A stretch of DNA of 64,000 bases from JACQFV01 sp964593585 (GCA_964593585.1 CAZQIZ010000002.1:143806-207805); one strand, 5' to 3'. Shown: positions 55,121 to 64,000, numbered from the stretch's first letter. A program made the numbers and translations. The notes: generated from the letters alone by a model not told the origin.

Positions 55121-55576
55121 TCAGCCGAACGGCACGATCGCGATCTCGCGGCGATCGCCTCCGCCCATGTCGATGCAAATCTGCCAGCCCGTCGAGGGCC
55201 AGACTTCGCGCGCCCGCTCGCCCCACTCAACCAGACAGATGCCGTCGGACTCGAAATAGGCGCGCAACCCGGCGAACTCGAGTTCATCGATGGAGCCGAG
55301 CCGGTAGAGGTCCATGTGATAGATGGGCAGGCGTCCCTGGTGCACCGCCATCAATGTGTAGGTCGGCGATGGCATCGGAGCATTGACGCCGAAGACGCGT
55401 CCGATGGCCCGCGCCATCACCGATTTGCCGGCGCCCAGCGACCCGCTGAGGGCCACGAAATCGCCGGGGCCCAGATGCGCCGCGAAGGTGGCGGCGACGC
55501 GCTCGGTCTCCTCGACGCTGTCGCAGACCACATAGCGCTCGTAGCGGACATCGGCGGAGGGCATCACGCGACTCAC
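55121..55576 (-). CDS. tsaE: tRNA threonylcarbamoyladenosine synthesis ATPase TsaE
   Basis: P-loop ATPase of the t6A complex, 151 residues. The Walker A motif is LSGSLGAGKSVMARAIG, followed by SPTYTLMAVHQ and HMDLYRLGSIDELEFAGL, then LVEWGERA. The GTG at 55576 overlaps the porX stop as GTGA; an ATG at 55564 is an alternative. It is thus translationally linked to porX. Confidence 0.95.
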   Translation of the reverse strand: MSRVMPSADVRYERYVVCDSVEETERVAATFAAHLGPGDFVALSGSLGAGKSVMARAIGRVFGVNAPMPSPTYTLMAVHQGRLPIYHMDLYRLGSIDELEFAGLRAYFESDGICLVEWGERAREVWPSTGWQICIDMGGGDRREIAIVPFG

Positions 55577-57144
55577 TTCGGATGCAGGGTGACGATCGGC
55601 AGGACGGTCTCGGCCAGCGAGATGCCGCCGTGCTGGAAGGTGTTGGCGAACTTGCGCTGGAACTCGTTGAAGTTGGTCGGATAGACGAAGAAGAAATCCT
55701 CCTTGGCCAGCAGATAGCTGGTGCTCATGGTGAAGCGCGGCAGCCGCCAGGTCTTTGGATCGGGGACAACCACCGCCTCGCGCGGGTCGGCATTCAGATT
55801 GTCGCCGAATTTGTAGCGCAGCGACGGCGAGGTATCGCGGCGGCCATGCGCGACCGCGCCGCGCATCCCGAGAATGCTGCCGTGGTCGGTGGTGATGACG
55901 CAGACGGCGTTCGGGTCGCGCGCGATCTTGCGCAGGACCTTCGACCAGGAAGAATTGACAAACCAGGTCTTCATCAGTCCGCGGAAGGCGGCCTCGTCGA
56001 CCGAGAGTTCATGCAGGATCTCGTCCTCGGAGCGGCCGTGGGAGACATGGTCGATGAAATTGTAGACCACAGACAAAAGCGGCGTGGTCTTGTAGCTGGA
56101 GAACTTGCGCGCCAGGTTGTCGCCCTCGGCGAAATCGAGGACCTTGATGTACTTGGCCTCGCTGGGCAGGCGGATGCCGAGCCGGGCCAGTTGCTGGTCG
56201 AGCAATTGGCGCTCGAGCCGGTTGCGCGAGAACTCATCCTTGTCGCCGATCTGCCAGAGTTCGGGATAGAGCCGCTGGATCTCATCGGCAAACAGCCCGG
56301 AGAAGATCGCGTTGCGGGAAAAGGGCGTCGCCGACGGCAGGATGGAGAAGTAGTGCTCGCGCTCAATCTGGAATGACTCCGCCAGTTCGGGCTCAATGTT
56401 GATCCAGTGGTCCAGCCGCATGCAATCGATGACGAAGAAGTAGACCTTCTTGCCTTTGCGCAGGTGCGGCGCCAGCCAGCGGGGCACGATGTCGATGGAC
56501 AGCGGCGGACGGTCGCGGGATTCCAGATCGGCCAGCCAGCGCGGGTATTCGCGTTCCATCCACTTGCCGAAATCGGCGTTTAACTCACGCTTGTGCTCGC
56601 GGTGGGTTTCCTCCAACCCCAATGCCGGGAAACGGTCGAGCTCGATGTCCCAGCGCGACATGACATGGTGCGCGTCGAGCCACTGCGACCAATGCGATGA
56701 GCGCGAGATCTCTTCCTGCAGACGGCGGAAGTCGTCGACGTACTGCTTGGCCAGGTGCTCCGACTGAATTTTGCGCCGCTCGAGATGTTTTTTCACCACC
56801 AGAAGCACCTGCGAGGGATTGACCGGCTTGGTGAGGTAATCGTCGATCTTCTTGCCGATCGCCTCGTCCATGATCCGGTCCTCCTCGCTTTTGGTGACCA
56901 TGACCACCGGGAGGTTGGGATCCAGCGCCTTGAGTTCGACCAGGGTGCTCAGGCCGTCGCGTCCGGGCATCTGCTCATCGAGCAGCACCAAGTCGAAACG
57001 GCGGTCGCGGACCTGATCGAGCGCGTCGTCGCCCGAGTGGACGCCGGTGACCTCGTAGCCGCGTTCCTGCAAGAGCAGGAAGTGGGGTTTGAGCAACTCG
57101 ATCTCGTCGTCGACCCAGAGAATCTGTTTGGCGGCAGTCGGCAT
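55573..57144 (-). CDS. porX: PorX-type response regulator with alkaline-phosphatase-like (PglZ) effector domain
   Basis: 523 residues. The receiver domain (1-120) has the acidic pair D12-D13, phosphoacceptor D56 in LVLLDEQMPGRDG and K106 in YLTKP. After a helical linker, the second domain has alkaline-phosphatase-superfamily metal ligands: D240 (FFVIDCMRLD), T273 (LPSATPFSRN), D365-H366 (YNFIDHVSHG), D420-H421 (VITTDHGSI) and H505 (NTFQHGGIS). This architecture is that of PorX, which in Porphyromonas and Flavobacterium controls type IX secretion and whose effector domain hydrolyses nucleotides. The gene follows a histidine kinase by 35 bases and overlaps tsaE. Confidence 0.94.
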   Translation of the reverse strand: MPTAAKQILWVDDEIELLKPHFLLLQERGYEVTGVHSGDDALDQVRDRRFDLVLLDEQMPGRDGLSTLVELKALDPNLPVVMVTKSEEDRIMDEAIGKKIDDYLTKPVNPSQVLLVVKKHLERRKIQSEHLAKQYVDDFRRLQEEISRSSHWSQWLDAHHVMSRWDIELDRFPALGLEETHREHKRELNADFGKWMEREYPRWLADLESRDRPPLSIDIVPRWLAPHLRKGKKVYFFVIDCMRLDHWINIEPELAESFQIEREHYFSILPSATPFSRNAIFSGLFADEIQRLYPELWQIGDKDEFSRNRLERQLLDQQLARLGIRLPSEAKYIKVLDFAEGDNLARKFSSYKTTPLLSVVYNFIDHVSHGRSEDEILHELSVDEAAFRGLMKTWFVNSSWSKVLRKIARDPNAVCVITTDHGSILGMRGAVAHGRRDTSPSLRYKFGDNLNADPREAVVVPDPKTWRLPRFTMSTSYLLAKEDFFFVYPTNFNEFQRKFANTFQHGGISLAETVLPIVTLHPK

Positions 57145-57179
57145 CGGTCTCCCTGTGGCAACAGTACGTGGGCGCCGCC

Positions 57180-58430
57180 CTATTCCTTTGCGCCTGGCAG
57201 GTGCACAACAAACCGGGTCACAAGGTTGGGGACGGAGGTCTCCAGAAAGAGGTCGCCGTCGTGGTATTCCATGACAATACGGCGGGCGAGCGTCAAACCG
57301 AGTCCCCAGCCGCGCTTTTTTGTGGTGAAGCCGGCGTTGAAAATCTTGCGCGCCTGCGCCGGAGTGATCCCGTGCCCGTTGTCGCTGACGGCGATTTTGA
57401 CTCCGCCTTCGGGGTGCGGGGCCACGGCGATGTCCACCCGACCGGTGCGGGGATCGACCGAGTCGAGGGCGTTCTTTATCAGATTCTCCAGCACCCAGGC
57501 GATCAATTCGGCATTGATCGGGACTTCCGGCACGGGCTGATACTCTTCGACCAGTGAAACGCCGCGTCCGCTGTGTGGGAGACGGGTGCGGAAATAAGAC
57601 ACGACCTCGCGCACCACCGCTTCCGCCGGCTGCACCTTGCGATCGGGTTCCGAGCCGATCTGGCTGAAGCGCTGGGCGACGCGGTTGAGACGGACGATGT
57701 CGTTGCGCATGTATTGCAACGTCTCGCCCACCTTGGCCCGGTCAACGGGAGCGGACTGATCGGGCGCATAGAAGCCGTCGAGCCGCTCCAACCAGCCCAT
57801 TAGCGACATGAGCGGGGTGCCGAGTTGGTGCGCGGTTTCTTTGGCCATGCCCACCCAGATGTAACGCTGCTCGGCGCGCTTGATGTTCCGGAAGCCGATA
57901 TAGGCGATGAGCAGAAACAAGACCATCACGGCCACGCCGATGTAGGGCAACCGCTCGACCTGCTCGACCAGATCGATGTTGCCGTAGTGGAGATTGTAAA
58001 GCAGACGACCCTCGTAGCGGATCGGCACCGGCGGGTACTCGTCGGACATCCGCCGCATCAGCCGGATGACACGGTCACGCGCGGCACGCGAGGTGTCGTT
58101 GTCGGCGACATCGGGCAGACTGCGCCAATAGAGCGGCTGGCTATCCGGGGTGGCGACGACGATCGGGAAATCGCCGCGGCTGATGATCTGGTCGAACAGG
58201 TAAGCAATTTCGGCCGGGTCGGAGGTCTCGGCGGCGCGTTTCCAATGCCCGGCGTATGCGTTGGCCAGCCGCGCCTCGGAGGCCTTCAGCTTGCCGACCA
58301 TGGTCTGGGTGCTGTAGATCAGGATGGCCGCGATCGCCGCCAGTCCCAGGATCATCAGACCCTTGAACGCCAGCGGGAGGCCGGAATAGCCGGCCCGGTC
58401 ATGGATCAGTCGCCACAGACGGCGTTTCAT
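57180..58430 (-). CDS. Sensor histidine kinase, likely partner of PorX
   Basis: Membrane kinase of 416 residues. Two membrane segments (about 22-42 and 163-181) flank a 120-residue periplasmic sensor region. The phosphorylated histidine is H201 in AKETAHQLGTPLMSLMGWLE, the HxxGTPL form common in FCB bacteria. The ATPase domain has WVLENLIKNALDSV, VSDNGHGI and GWGLGLTLARRI. In Bacteroidetes the PorX partner PorY is usually encoded elsewhere; here the neighbouring position suggests a dedicated pair. It lies 27 bases after serS. Confidence 0.92.
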   Translation of the reverse strand: MKRRLWRLIHDRAGYSGLPLAFKGLMILGLAAIAAILIYSTQTMVGKLKASEARLANAYAGHWKRAAETSDPAEIAYLFDQIISRGDFPIVVATPDSQPLYWRSLPDVADNDTSRAARDRVIRLMRRMSDEYPPVPIRYEGRLLYNLHYGNIDLVEQVERLPYIGVAVMVLFLLIAYIGFRNIKRAEQRYIWVGMAKETAHQLGTPLMSLMGWLERLDGFYAPDQSAPVDRAKVGETLQYMRNDIVRLNRVAQRFSQIGSEPDRKVQPAEAVVREVVSYFRTRLPHSGRGVSLVEEYQPVPEVPINAELIAWVLENLIKNALDSVDPRTGRVDIAVAPHPEGGVKIAVSDNGHGITPAQARKIFNAGFTTKKRGWGLGLTLARRIVMEYHDGDLFLETSVPNLVTRFVVHLPGAKE

Positions 58431-58457
58431 GCAAGCCGGTGCCTCCGAGCCGGACGG

Positions 58458-59726
58458 TCATCCGATCTCGGTTCTGCCCCCCATGTACGGAACCAGCGCC
58501 TCGGGAATGCGGATCGTGCCCTTCTCGGTCTGCCGGTTTTCGAGTATGGCGATCATCGTGCGCGGCAGTGCCAGCGCCGAACCGTTGAGCGTGTGCGGGA
58601 AGTACGGTTTGCCGCCGGAAGCGGGACGTGCGCGCAAGTCCATGCGCCTGGCTTGAAAGTCCTCGAAGTTCGAGCAGGAGGAGACCTCGAGCCAGGTGTT
58701 GATCCCGGCGCTGTAGGCCTCCAGGTCATAGCACTTGGCGGCGGCGAAGGAGATATCGCCGGAGGCCAGGAGTTTCACCCGGTAGGGAATCTCCAGCGCC
58801 TGCAGGATGGCCTCGGCGTCGGCGGTCAGCGACTCCAGTTCGTCGTAGGAGGCCTCCGGCTCGACCACCTTGACCAGCTCGACTTTGTCGAACTGGTGCA
58901 CGCGGATCATGCCGCGGGTGTCTTTGCCGGCTGCGCCGGCCTCGCGGCGGAAGCAGGGGGTGTAGGCGCACCAGCGCCGCGGCAGCGTGCCGGGCGGCAG
59001 GATGGCGCCTGCCTCCAGATTGGTGAGCGGCACCTCGGCGGTCGGAATCAGCCAGAGATCTTCGGACTCGATGCGGTACATATCGTCGGCCAGCTTCGGC
59101 AGCTGGCCGGTCCCCTGCATGGTCTTCGAGCTCACCAAATACGGCAGGCGGTGCTCGATGTAGCCGAGCGCAGCGTGGCGGTCGAGCATGAAGTTGATCA
59201 GGGCGCGCTGGAGACGCGCGCCATCGCCACGCAGGACAAAGAAGCCGGATCCGGAGACGGATGCGCCGGCTTCGCCGTCGTAGATGCCCAGCTTCTGGCC
59301 GATTTCCCAATGCGGCAGGGGTTTGAAACCGAAGGAGGGCGGCTGGCCCCAGGAGCGCACCACCTGGTTTTTCGACTCATCGCCGATGGGGGTGGTGGCA
59401 TGCGGGATGTTCGGGATGCGCAGTTGGATCTGGCGCTGTTTTTCCTCGACGTCGCGCAGTTCGGCATCGAGCGCCTGCGCCTTGTCAGAGATGGCCTTGC
59501 CCTGGGCCATCGCCGCGGCGGCGTCCTGCCCCGCCTTCTTGGCGGCGGCGATCTGCTGCGAAATCACATTGCGTTCGTGCTTGAGCGCTTCGACCTCGGC
59601 GATGATGGCGCGCCGGCGGGCGTCATGAGCGAGAAGCTCGTCGACCAGCGCGGCCGGCGTGTTCTTGGCGAGCACCGCCTCGCGGACACGGTCGGGATTG
59701 TCACGGATATATTTGAGATCCAGCAT
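58458..59726 (-). CDS. serS: Seryl-tRNA synthetase
   Basis: Class II synthetase, 422 residues. An N-terminal coiled-coil arm (about 28-105) contacts tRNA-Ser. The catalytic core includes motif 2 in FRREAGAAGKDTRGMIRVHQ and motif 3 near the end (SGGKPYFPHTLNGSALALPR). It is first in the serS-kinase-porX-tsaE-tsaB-rimI-accD-folC run and has its own promoter. Confidence 0.97.
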   Translation of the reverse strand: MLDLKYIRDNPDRVREAVLAKNTPAALVDELLAHDARRRAIIAEVEALKHERNVISQQIAAAKKAGQDAAAAMAQGKAISDKAQALDAELRDVEEKQRQIQLRIPNIPHATTPIGDESKNQVVRSWGQPPSFGFKPLPHWEIGQKLGIYDGEAGASVSGSGFFVLRGDGARLQRALINFMLDRHAALGYIEHRLPYLVSSKTMQGTGQLPKLADDMYRIESEDLWLIPTAEVPLTNLEAGAILPPGTLPRRWCAYTPCFRREAGAAGKDTRGMIRVHQFDKVELVKVVEPEASYDELESLTADAEAILQALEIPYRVKLLASGDISFAAAKCYDLEAYSAGINTWLEVSSCSNFEDFQARRMDLRARPASGGKPYFPHTLNGSALALPRTMIAILENRQTEKGTIRIPEALVPYMGGRTEIG

Positions 59727-59762
59727 GCCTCTCCACCGTCCTGGGTGTCCTACGGTCTTGGG

Positions 59763-59790
59763 AATGTAAGCGGGAAAACCGACCGGTCAA
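59763..59790 (-). promoter_or_regulatory. Promoter of the serS-kinase-porX operon
   Basis: In the 86-base gap before serS the minus strand has TTGACC (59790-59785), 16 bases, TACATT (59768-59763). Boxes and spacing follow the pattern of the rpsL and tuf promoters. The start would be about 30 bases before serS. Confidence 0.65.
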
Positions 59791-59812
59791 GCCGAGTCCG
59801 CGCCCGCGGGAA

Positions 59813-62116
59813 TCAGGACAACGGACCGTAACTTTCGATCGCCGGGGCTTCCTGACGCACCAAGGGGCGGTAGACGGACACCGGCTGGTACCCCGGCACG
59901 ATCTGCAACAGCATCTGCAGTGTCTTTTCGCGGTCACCGCCACGGGCGATGGTCAGAAGTTCGGTCACCAGGGATTCGAAGTCCGGGGCGGCATCGTCGA
60001 TCGCGTCGATAAGCCAGATCTTGTTGTGTCCGGAAGGTTTCGGGACCACGCCGGGATCGTAGAGGTCCTCGGAGAGTTTTTCTCCCGGCCGCAATCCGAC
60101 GATTTTAATAGCGATGTCGATTTCGGGACGCAGTCCGGACAAAAGGATCAGGTCACGGGCCAAGTCGTAAATGCGCACCGGATCGCCCATGTCCAGCGCC
60201 AGCAGTTGGCCGTTTTCGCCGATGGTGGCGGCATGCAAAACCAGCGATGCCGCCTCGCCGGCGGTCATGAAATAGCGAATGACGTTGGGATCGGTGACGG
60301 TCACCGGTCCGCCTGAGCGAATCTGGCGCTCGAACAACGGCACCACCGAACCATCGGAGCCGAGCACATTGCCGAACCGCACGGAGACAAACCGGGTCAG
60401 CCCCTCGGAGGCGCGGCGCAGCGCCAGCAATTCGGCCACGCGTTTGGTGGCACCCATCACGCTGCACGGGCGCACCGCCTTGTCGGTCGAGATGTTGACG
60501 AAGGTCTCCACACCACGCTCAAGCGCCCAATCCATCAGGAAGCGCGAGCCGCCGACGTTGTTGAGCACGGCGGCGTCGGGGTACTCCTCGGCCAGCGGCA
60601 CCTGCTTGTAGGCGGCGGCGTGGAAGATGACGTCGGGGGGACGATGCCCGAAGAGGCGGTGGAAGCGCGGTCGGTCGGTGATGTCGACCAGGGCGCCTTC
60701 CACGCGGGCGCGTTTCGGCAGACGCGAGACTTCATCGAGCAGATCGTGGAGGGCGTTTTCGGCCCGATCGACGAGGATCACTTCGCGCGGCGCGAAGCGG
60801 AGGATGCGTCGCACCAGCTCGGAGCCGATCGACCCGGCGCCGCCGGTGACCATCACCGAACGGCCCTGCAGCCACTCGGCCACCTGCACCGGGGCGGTGT
60901 CGATCGGGGCGCGGCGCAGGATGTCCTCCACCTTGACCGCGCGCATTTGACGGACGCTGGCGTGGCCCTCGATCATCTCGCGCAAGGAGGGCGCGGTGCG
61001 GAAGGGCACGCCGGTCTGACTGCAGGCGGCGACAATCCGGCGCATCTGGTCGCCGGTTGCCGAGGGAATGGCAATCAGGACCTCGGCGACATTGTACTTC
61101 TTGATGGCGGCATCGAGCTGGTCGAGATCGCCGAGTACGGGCAGGCCATGCAGACGCGAGCCATGCTTGCGGGAATCGCTGTCGAGGAAGGCGACGGGCA
61201 CCATCGGCCCGCTGGGGTCCTTGCCAAACTCACGCACCAGCATTTCGCCCGCGTCACCGGCGCCGATGATCAGGATGCGCCGGCCGCGGCGGAGGAAGCG
61301 GGGCGTGGCTTCACGCAGCGCGCGCAGGGCAAAACGTGAGCCGCCGAGAAAGCAGACCATCAGGAACCAATCGATGATCAGAACCGATCGCGGATAGCCA
61401 GGCACGCCGAAGAAGAAAAATGGCAGCACCAGAAGCGTGGTGCCCACCGACACGGCCTTGAGAATGGAGACCAGGTCATTGATCGACGCGTAACGCCAGA
61501 CGCCGGAATACAGACGAAAATAGGTGAACGACGAGAGCCGCACCAACAAGACCAGCGGCAGCGTGTTCCAGAACGCAGCGACGGCATCCTCGGGAATCGA
61601 GCCGTCGAACCGCAGCCAGAACGCCAGGTAGTACGACATCGCCACGGCGAGCGCATCGGCGGCGAAGATCGCCATGCGGCGACGATTGATCCCCCCCACC
61701 TCCACGGCGCCATTGGACGTCGCGGTCAGAGCCGGCAGCAGCCGGAACCCGCCGACAAAGAGCATCAACGCCGCCCAGTATCCCACAAGCGAGGTGCGAT
61801 CGGTCAGCGGACGCGCGGGATCGAAGGTGACGATGGCGAGGATCAGAGTGCCAAAGGTGACCGCAAAAGTGACACGGCTCAGTTCGGCGGTGCGGGTGGG
61901 AAAGCCGCCCTCTCGGTACATGCCGAACGCGATGAAGATCGCCAGCCAGCCGGCGGTGATCCACCAGGCCGGCCCCAGATACTCAGTCGGAGTGATCAGC
62001 GAGTCGGCGCCGGAGGAATCCAGACGGAACCGCAGCCAAAACACCACGGTAAACGCCGCCTGCAGGGCGATGAAATCCCAGACAATCCACCGCCAGCGGG
62101 AAACGTATCGTGCCAT
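59813..62116 (-). CDS. Membrane-bound nucleotide-sugar 4,6-dehydratase/epimerase (WbpM/CapD-like) with duplicated membrane domain
   Basis: Modifies UDP-linked sugars for surface polysaccharide, 767 residues from ATG 62116. The usual family plan is four membrane helices, a Rossmann domain (here ILIIGAGDAGEMLVREFG, about 281-298), then an SDR catalytic domain (VMVTGGAGSIGSELVRRIL; ISTDKAVRPCSVMGATKRVA; FGNVLGSDGSVVPLF). Here the membrane part is present twice, about residues 10-128 and 146-266; both copies contain FWLRF (26-30 and 166-170), a later GT pair and a final GGxR. Family members are usually 600-680 residues. It heads toward two glycosyltransferase genes upstream. Confidence 0.92.
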   Translation of the reverse strand: MARYVSRWRWIVWDFIALQAAFTVVFWLRFRLDSSGADSLITPTEYLGPAWWITAGWLAIFIAFGMYREGGFPTRTAELSRVTFAVTFGTLILAIVTFDPARPLTDRTSLVGYWAALMLFVGGFRLLPALTATSNGAVEVGGINRRRMAIFAADALAVAMSYYLAFWLRFDGSIPEDAVAAFWNTLPLVLLVRLSSFTYFRLYSGVWRYASINDLVSILKAVSVGTTLLVLPFFFFGVPGYPRSVLIIDWFLMVCFLGGSRFALRALREATPRFLRRGRRILIIGAGDAGEMLVREFGKDPSGPMVPVAFLDSDSRKHGSRLHGLPVLGDLDQLDAAIKKYNVAEVLIAIPSATGDQMRRIVAACSQTGVPFRTAPSLREMIEGHASVRQMRAVKVEDILRRAPIDTAPVQVAEWLQGRSVMVTGGAGSIGSELVRRILRFAPREVILVDRAENALHDLLDEVSRLPKRARVEGALVDITDRPRFHRLFGHRPPDVIFHAAAYKQVPLAEEYPDAAVLNNVGGSRFLMDWALERGVETFVNISTDKAVRPCSVMGATKRVAELLALRRASEGLTRFVSVRFGNVLGSDGSVVPLFERQIRSGGPVTVTDPNVIRYFMTAGEAASLVLHAATIGENGQLLALDMGDPVRIYDLARDLILLSGLRPEIDIAIKIVGLRPGEKLSEDLYDPGVVPKPSGHNKIWLIDAIDDAAPDFESLVTELLTIARGGDREKTLQMLLQIVPGYQPVSVYRPLVRQEAPAIESYGPLS

Positions 62117-62357
62117 GAATTGAGCTGCCTGCCGCGCCAAGTTCCGCCCCCAGGATGATGATAGTCAATTGGATAGATCTAAGCCACTGCAAATCGGGCC
62201 GATCGAGTCCCATCACACACCGGATCAGGGGAAAATCCCGGCACGGTCGCAGCCCGACACGCAGCGGGTGACCAAGCAGAAAGAGGTCCCCACGAGGAAT
62301 ATCGGGAGGTTGGTCTGACTACTGAAATGAGTTGTCGGTTCTACGCATACGGCAAGG

Positions 62358-63380
62358 CTACGGCTCCCGGAGGGCGTCGCGCAGAATCTGTGTCAGCTTG
62401 GCTTGGCGTTGGGCGGTTGAGAAGCGCTCGACAATATGACGGCGCACATCCTCACGCAGACTCTCGGGCGCCTGGAGCGCCGCGGCAACCGCCTGCACTC
62501 CCGTTTCGAGCTCCGGGGGATTGACGATGATCGCGTGCGGTCCACCCACTTCGGGAAGGGCAGCCGCATTGGAGATCACCGGAATGCACCCACAGGCCAT
62601 TGCTTCGGCCAGGGCGAGTGAAAAGCTCTCATAGCGGGAAAGTTGACAATAGACAGCAGCGCTCTGGTAGGCGCGGACCAATTCGTCGCCGCGCAACGCG
62701 TCTCTCCAGATCAGGTTGGGTGGAAGATTCTGTACAAAGTCTCTGGCGGTCGCATCCAATGCGGGGCCGATGAGGGTGAACCGGGTCTGCGGCATGCGGG
62801 CGGCAATCGCCGCGTAGAGATCGAGTCGTTTCACTTTGATTGTGGTCGCAGAAATCATCGCGACACACAAGACACCTTCGCGACCGCAACCGGCATCAGG
62901 CTCAAATGTGCTGGCATCGACGGCGTTGTGGACCAGTCTGATTCGGTCGGCCAAATCCGGCACACGCGCGAGCGTATCGGCGCGGCTGTGGCTGGAAACC
63001 GTCACAATGGTACGGCAGCGGTGAAGCATCCAGCGCAGGACTCGCTCCTTCAACGATCCCGGACGGATCCCATGCCCGGTGTCGGCGTCCCAGGCGACTT
63101 CGAAGCCGCCGATGATACCGACGATCGGTCGGTCGAGGAAGCCGGCGACGAGGACCGCGGGGAGCGCATGACGTCCCATAAACCAGATCAAAACAACATC
63201 GGCTCGTGAAACCGCGCTGCGAAGATGCCTCAATGACCCAAACCCGCTCGCCCGGGCGAATTCGACCTCAAACTCGTCGCTAAGGAGCAACCGATCCTGC
63301 GCGATGAAAGTTACGGAGTCGTCGGGCGCCACCAGCGCGACACGGGGGCGACGAGGGGATGATCGGTCCGCGACGGCCAT
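62358..63380 (-). CDS. Glycosyltransferase, GT4-like (group 1)
   Basis: Predicted GT-B sugar transferase for surface polysaccharide, 340 residues. The C-terminal donor-binding domain has RLVHNAVDASTFEPDAG, VKRLDLYAAIAARMPQTRF and the acidic motif CQLSRYESFSLALAEAMACG. The ATG at 63380 overlaps the stop of the upstream gene as TGATG, which fixes the start and shows coupling. Donor and acceptor sugars are unknown. 240 bases of apparently non-coding sequence separate it from the dehydratase. Confidence 0.9.
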   Translation of the reverse strand: MAVADRSSPRRPRVALVAPDDSVTFIAQDRLLLSDEFEVEFARASGFGSLRHLRSAVSRADVVLIWFMGRHALPAVLVAGFLDRPIVGIIGGFEVAWDADTGHGIRPGSLKERVLRWMLHRCRTIVTVSSHSRADTLARVPDLADRIRLVHNAVDASTFEPDAGCGREGVLCVAMISATTIKVKRLDLYAAIAARMPQTRFTLIGPALDATARDFVQNLPPNLIWRDALRGDELVRAYQSAAVYCQLSRYESFSLALAEAMACGCIPVISNAAALPEVGGPHAIIVNPPELETGVQAVAAALQAPESLREDVRRHIVERFSTAQRQAKLTQILRDALREP

Positions 63381-64000
63381 CAGTCGGCATCCTCCCACAG
63401 TCGCCGCAGCGGCGGCATGACCCTGTCAGTGACGATACGATCCCATGTGTGCCGTTGCGCCCATTGCTGAGCGCGGCGACGGAATTCCGGTGTGCGACGC
63501 GACAGAGCCAATTCAATGGCGGCGGCGAACGATGACCGTTCATTCTCGCCGATTGCCACGAGGTCGGGTAGCGCGGTCAATTCCGGCAATGGCGTCGCGG
63601 CCACCGGAAGCCCGGCCGACAGGTATTCGGCCAGCTTGAGCGGCCGCATACCTTCAGTGAACGCCGTCACGCGGTGCGGGATCAGCCCGACATCGAGTTT
63701 GCGCAAAATCGCCGGAAGCGCATCGAAGGGACGCGCGCCGAGCGTGTGCGCGTTGGGCAACTGCCGGAGACGCGCATCGTCGGCGCCGCTTATGACCGGG
63801 CCAATCATGACCAAGTGCCATTCCGGGTGGTTGCGGAAGACCTCGCACAAGAGTTCCGCATCGATCGGACGCCGAAACACGCCCACGTAGCCGATGCGCG
63901 GATGCGGGATTCGGTCAACGGGGTCGGGCACGTCCGCCGGCTCCTTTAGACCCTCTAACATAATGACGATTGCAATGTACGATGACAGATCAGGATGCAG
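63380..64000 (-). CDS. Glycosyltransferase, GT4-like (partial, N-terminus beyond window)
   Basis: C-terminal part of a second GT-B enzyme. The frame is open through base 64000, so the start lies outside; the ATG at 63961 is probably internal. Visible motifs are HPRIGYVGVFRRPIDAELL, LVMIGPVISGADDARL, the loop NAHTLGARPFDALPAIL, and LAEYLSAGLPVAATPLPEL, which is the nucleotide-sugar-binding glutamate region. It overlaps the next glycosyltransferase by one base. Confidence 0.88.
   Translation of the reverse strand: MHPDLSSYIAIVIMLEGLKEPADVPDPVDRIPHPRIGYVGVFRRPIDAELLCEVFRNHPEWHLVMIGPVISGADDARLRQLPNAHTLGARPFDALPAILRKLDVGLIPHRVTAFTEGMRPLKLAEYLSAGLPVAATPLPELTALPDLVAIGENERSSFAAAIELALSRRTPEFRRRAQQWAQRHTWDRIVTDRVMPPLRRLWEDAD

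Noticed and set aside
62117..62357. TTGACT at about 62161-62166 as a promoter for the dehydratase gene
   Set aside because: The bases 15-18 positions downstream do not resemble a -10 box and would start transcription inside the coding region.

Overview
This 64 kb window is a high-GC bacterial chromosome segment with no insertion sequences, phage genes, CRISPR arrays or rRNA. Several features point to a Gram-negative of the Fibrobacteres-Chlorobi-Bacteroidetes (FCB) superphylum, probably a candidate phylum rather than a true Bacteroidetes. These are a Tol-Pal system, TonB-dependent uptake, a PorV-family outer-membrane protein, a large secreted protein with a type IX-secretion-like C-terminal domain, and a PorX-type response regulator (REC plus alkaline-phosphatase-like domain). 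The lineage is an inference; no rRNA is present to confirm it.

Layout. (1) 1-17.8 kb, minus strand: one continuous translation and transcription cluster, read right to left: tRNA-Thr, tuf, tRNA-Trp, secE, nusG, rplK, rplA, rplJ, rplL, rpoB, rpoC, rpsL, rpsG, fusA, rpsJ, rplC and rplD (cut by the window edge). Two near-consensus promoters of the same form (TTGACT, 16 bases, TATAAT) sit upstream of tRNA-Thr and of rpsL. (2) 17.8-23.2 kb, minus: Tol-Pal cell-envelope operon (tolQ, tolR, a TolA/TonB-type transducer, tolB, pal, cpoB) ending in an unknown gene. (3) 23.4-30.1 kb, mostly plus: ligA and a cation/proton antiporter, rpmB on the opposite strand, and a sugar-type ABC importer (binding lipoprotein and two permeases, no ATPase). 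(4) 30.1-39.4 kb, minus: a cell-wall amidase, then an envelope operon of TonB-dependent receptor, 1055-residue secreted protein and PorV-like protein. (5) 39.4-39.8 kb: the only long gene-free stretch, containing several hairpins. (6) 39.8-59.8 kb, minus: housekeeping genes (aminotransferase, split transketolase, coaE, an unknown lipoprotein, polA, dsbD, rhomboid protease, trxA, folC, accD, rimI, tsaB, tsaE) followed upstream by porX, a histidine kinase and serS. (7) 59.8-64 kb, minus: start of a surface-polysaccharide locus with a nucleotide-sugar dehydratase whose membrane domain is duplicated, and two glycosyltransferases.

How it fits together. Regions 2, 4 and 6 share an envelope theme: Tol-Pal and the TonB-type transducer supply inner-membrane energy, the receptor, secreted protein and PorV-like set resembles a type IX secretion module, and the kinase/PorX pair is the best candidate regulator for that secretion. 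Start-codon use is notable: many highly expressed genes begin with GTG or TTG, often behind a strong Shine-Dalgarno sequence, so several starts given here differ from the longest open frame.
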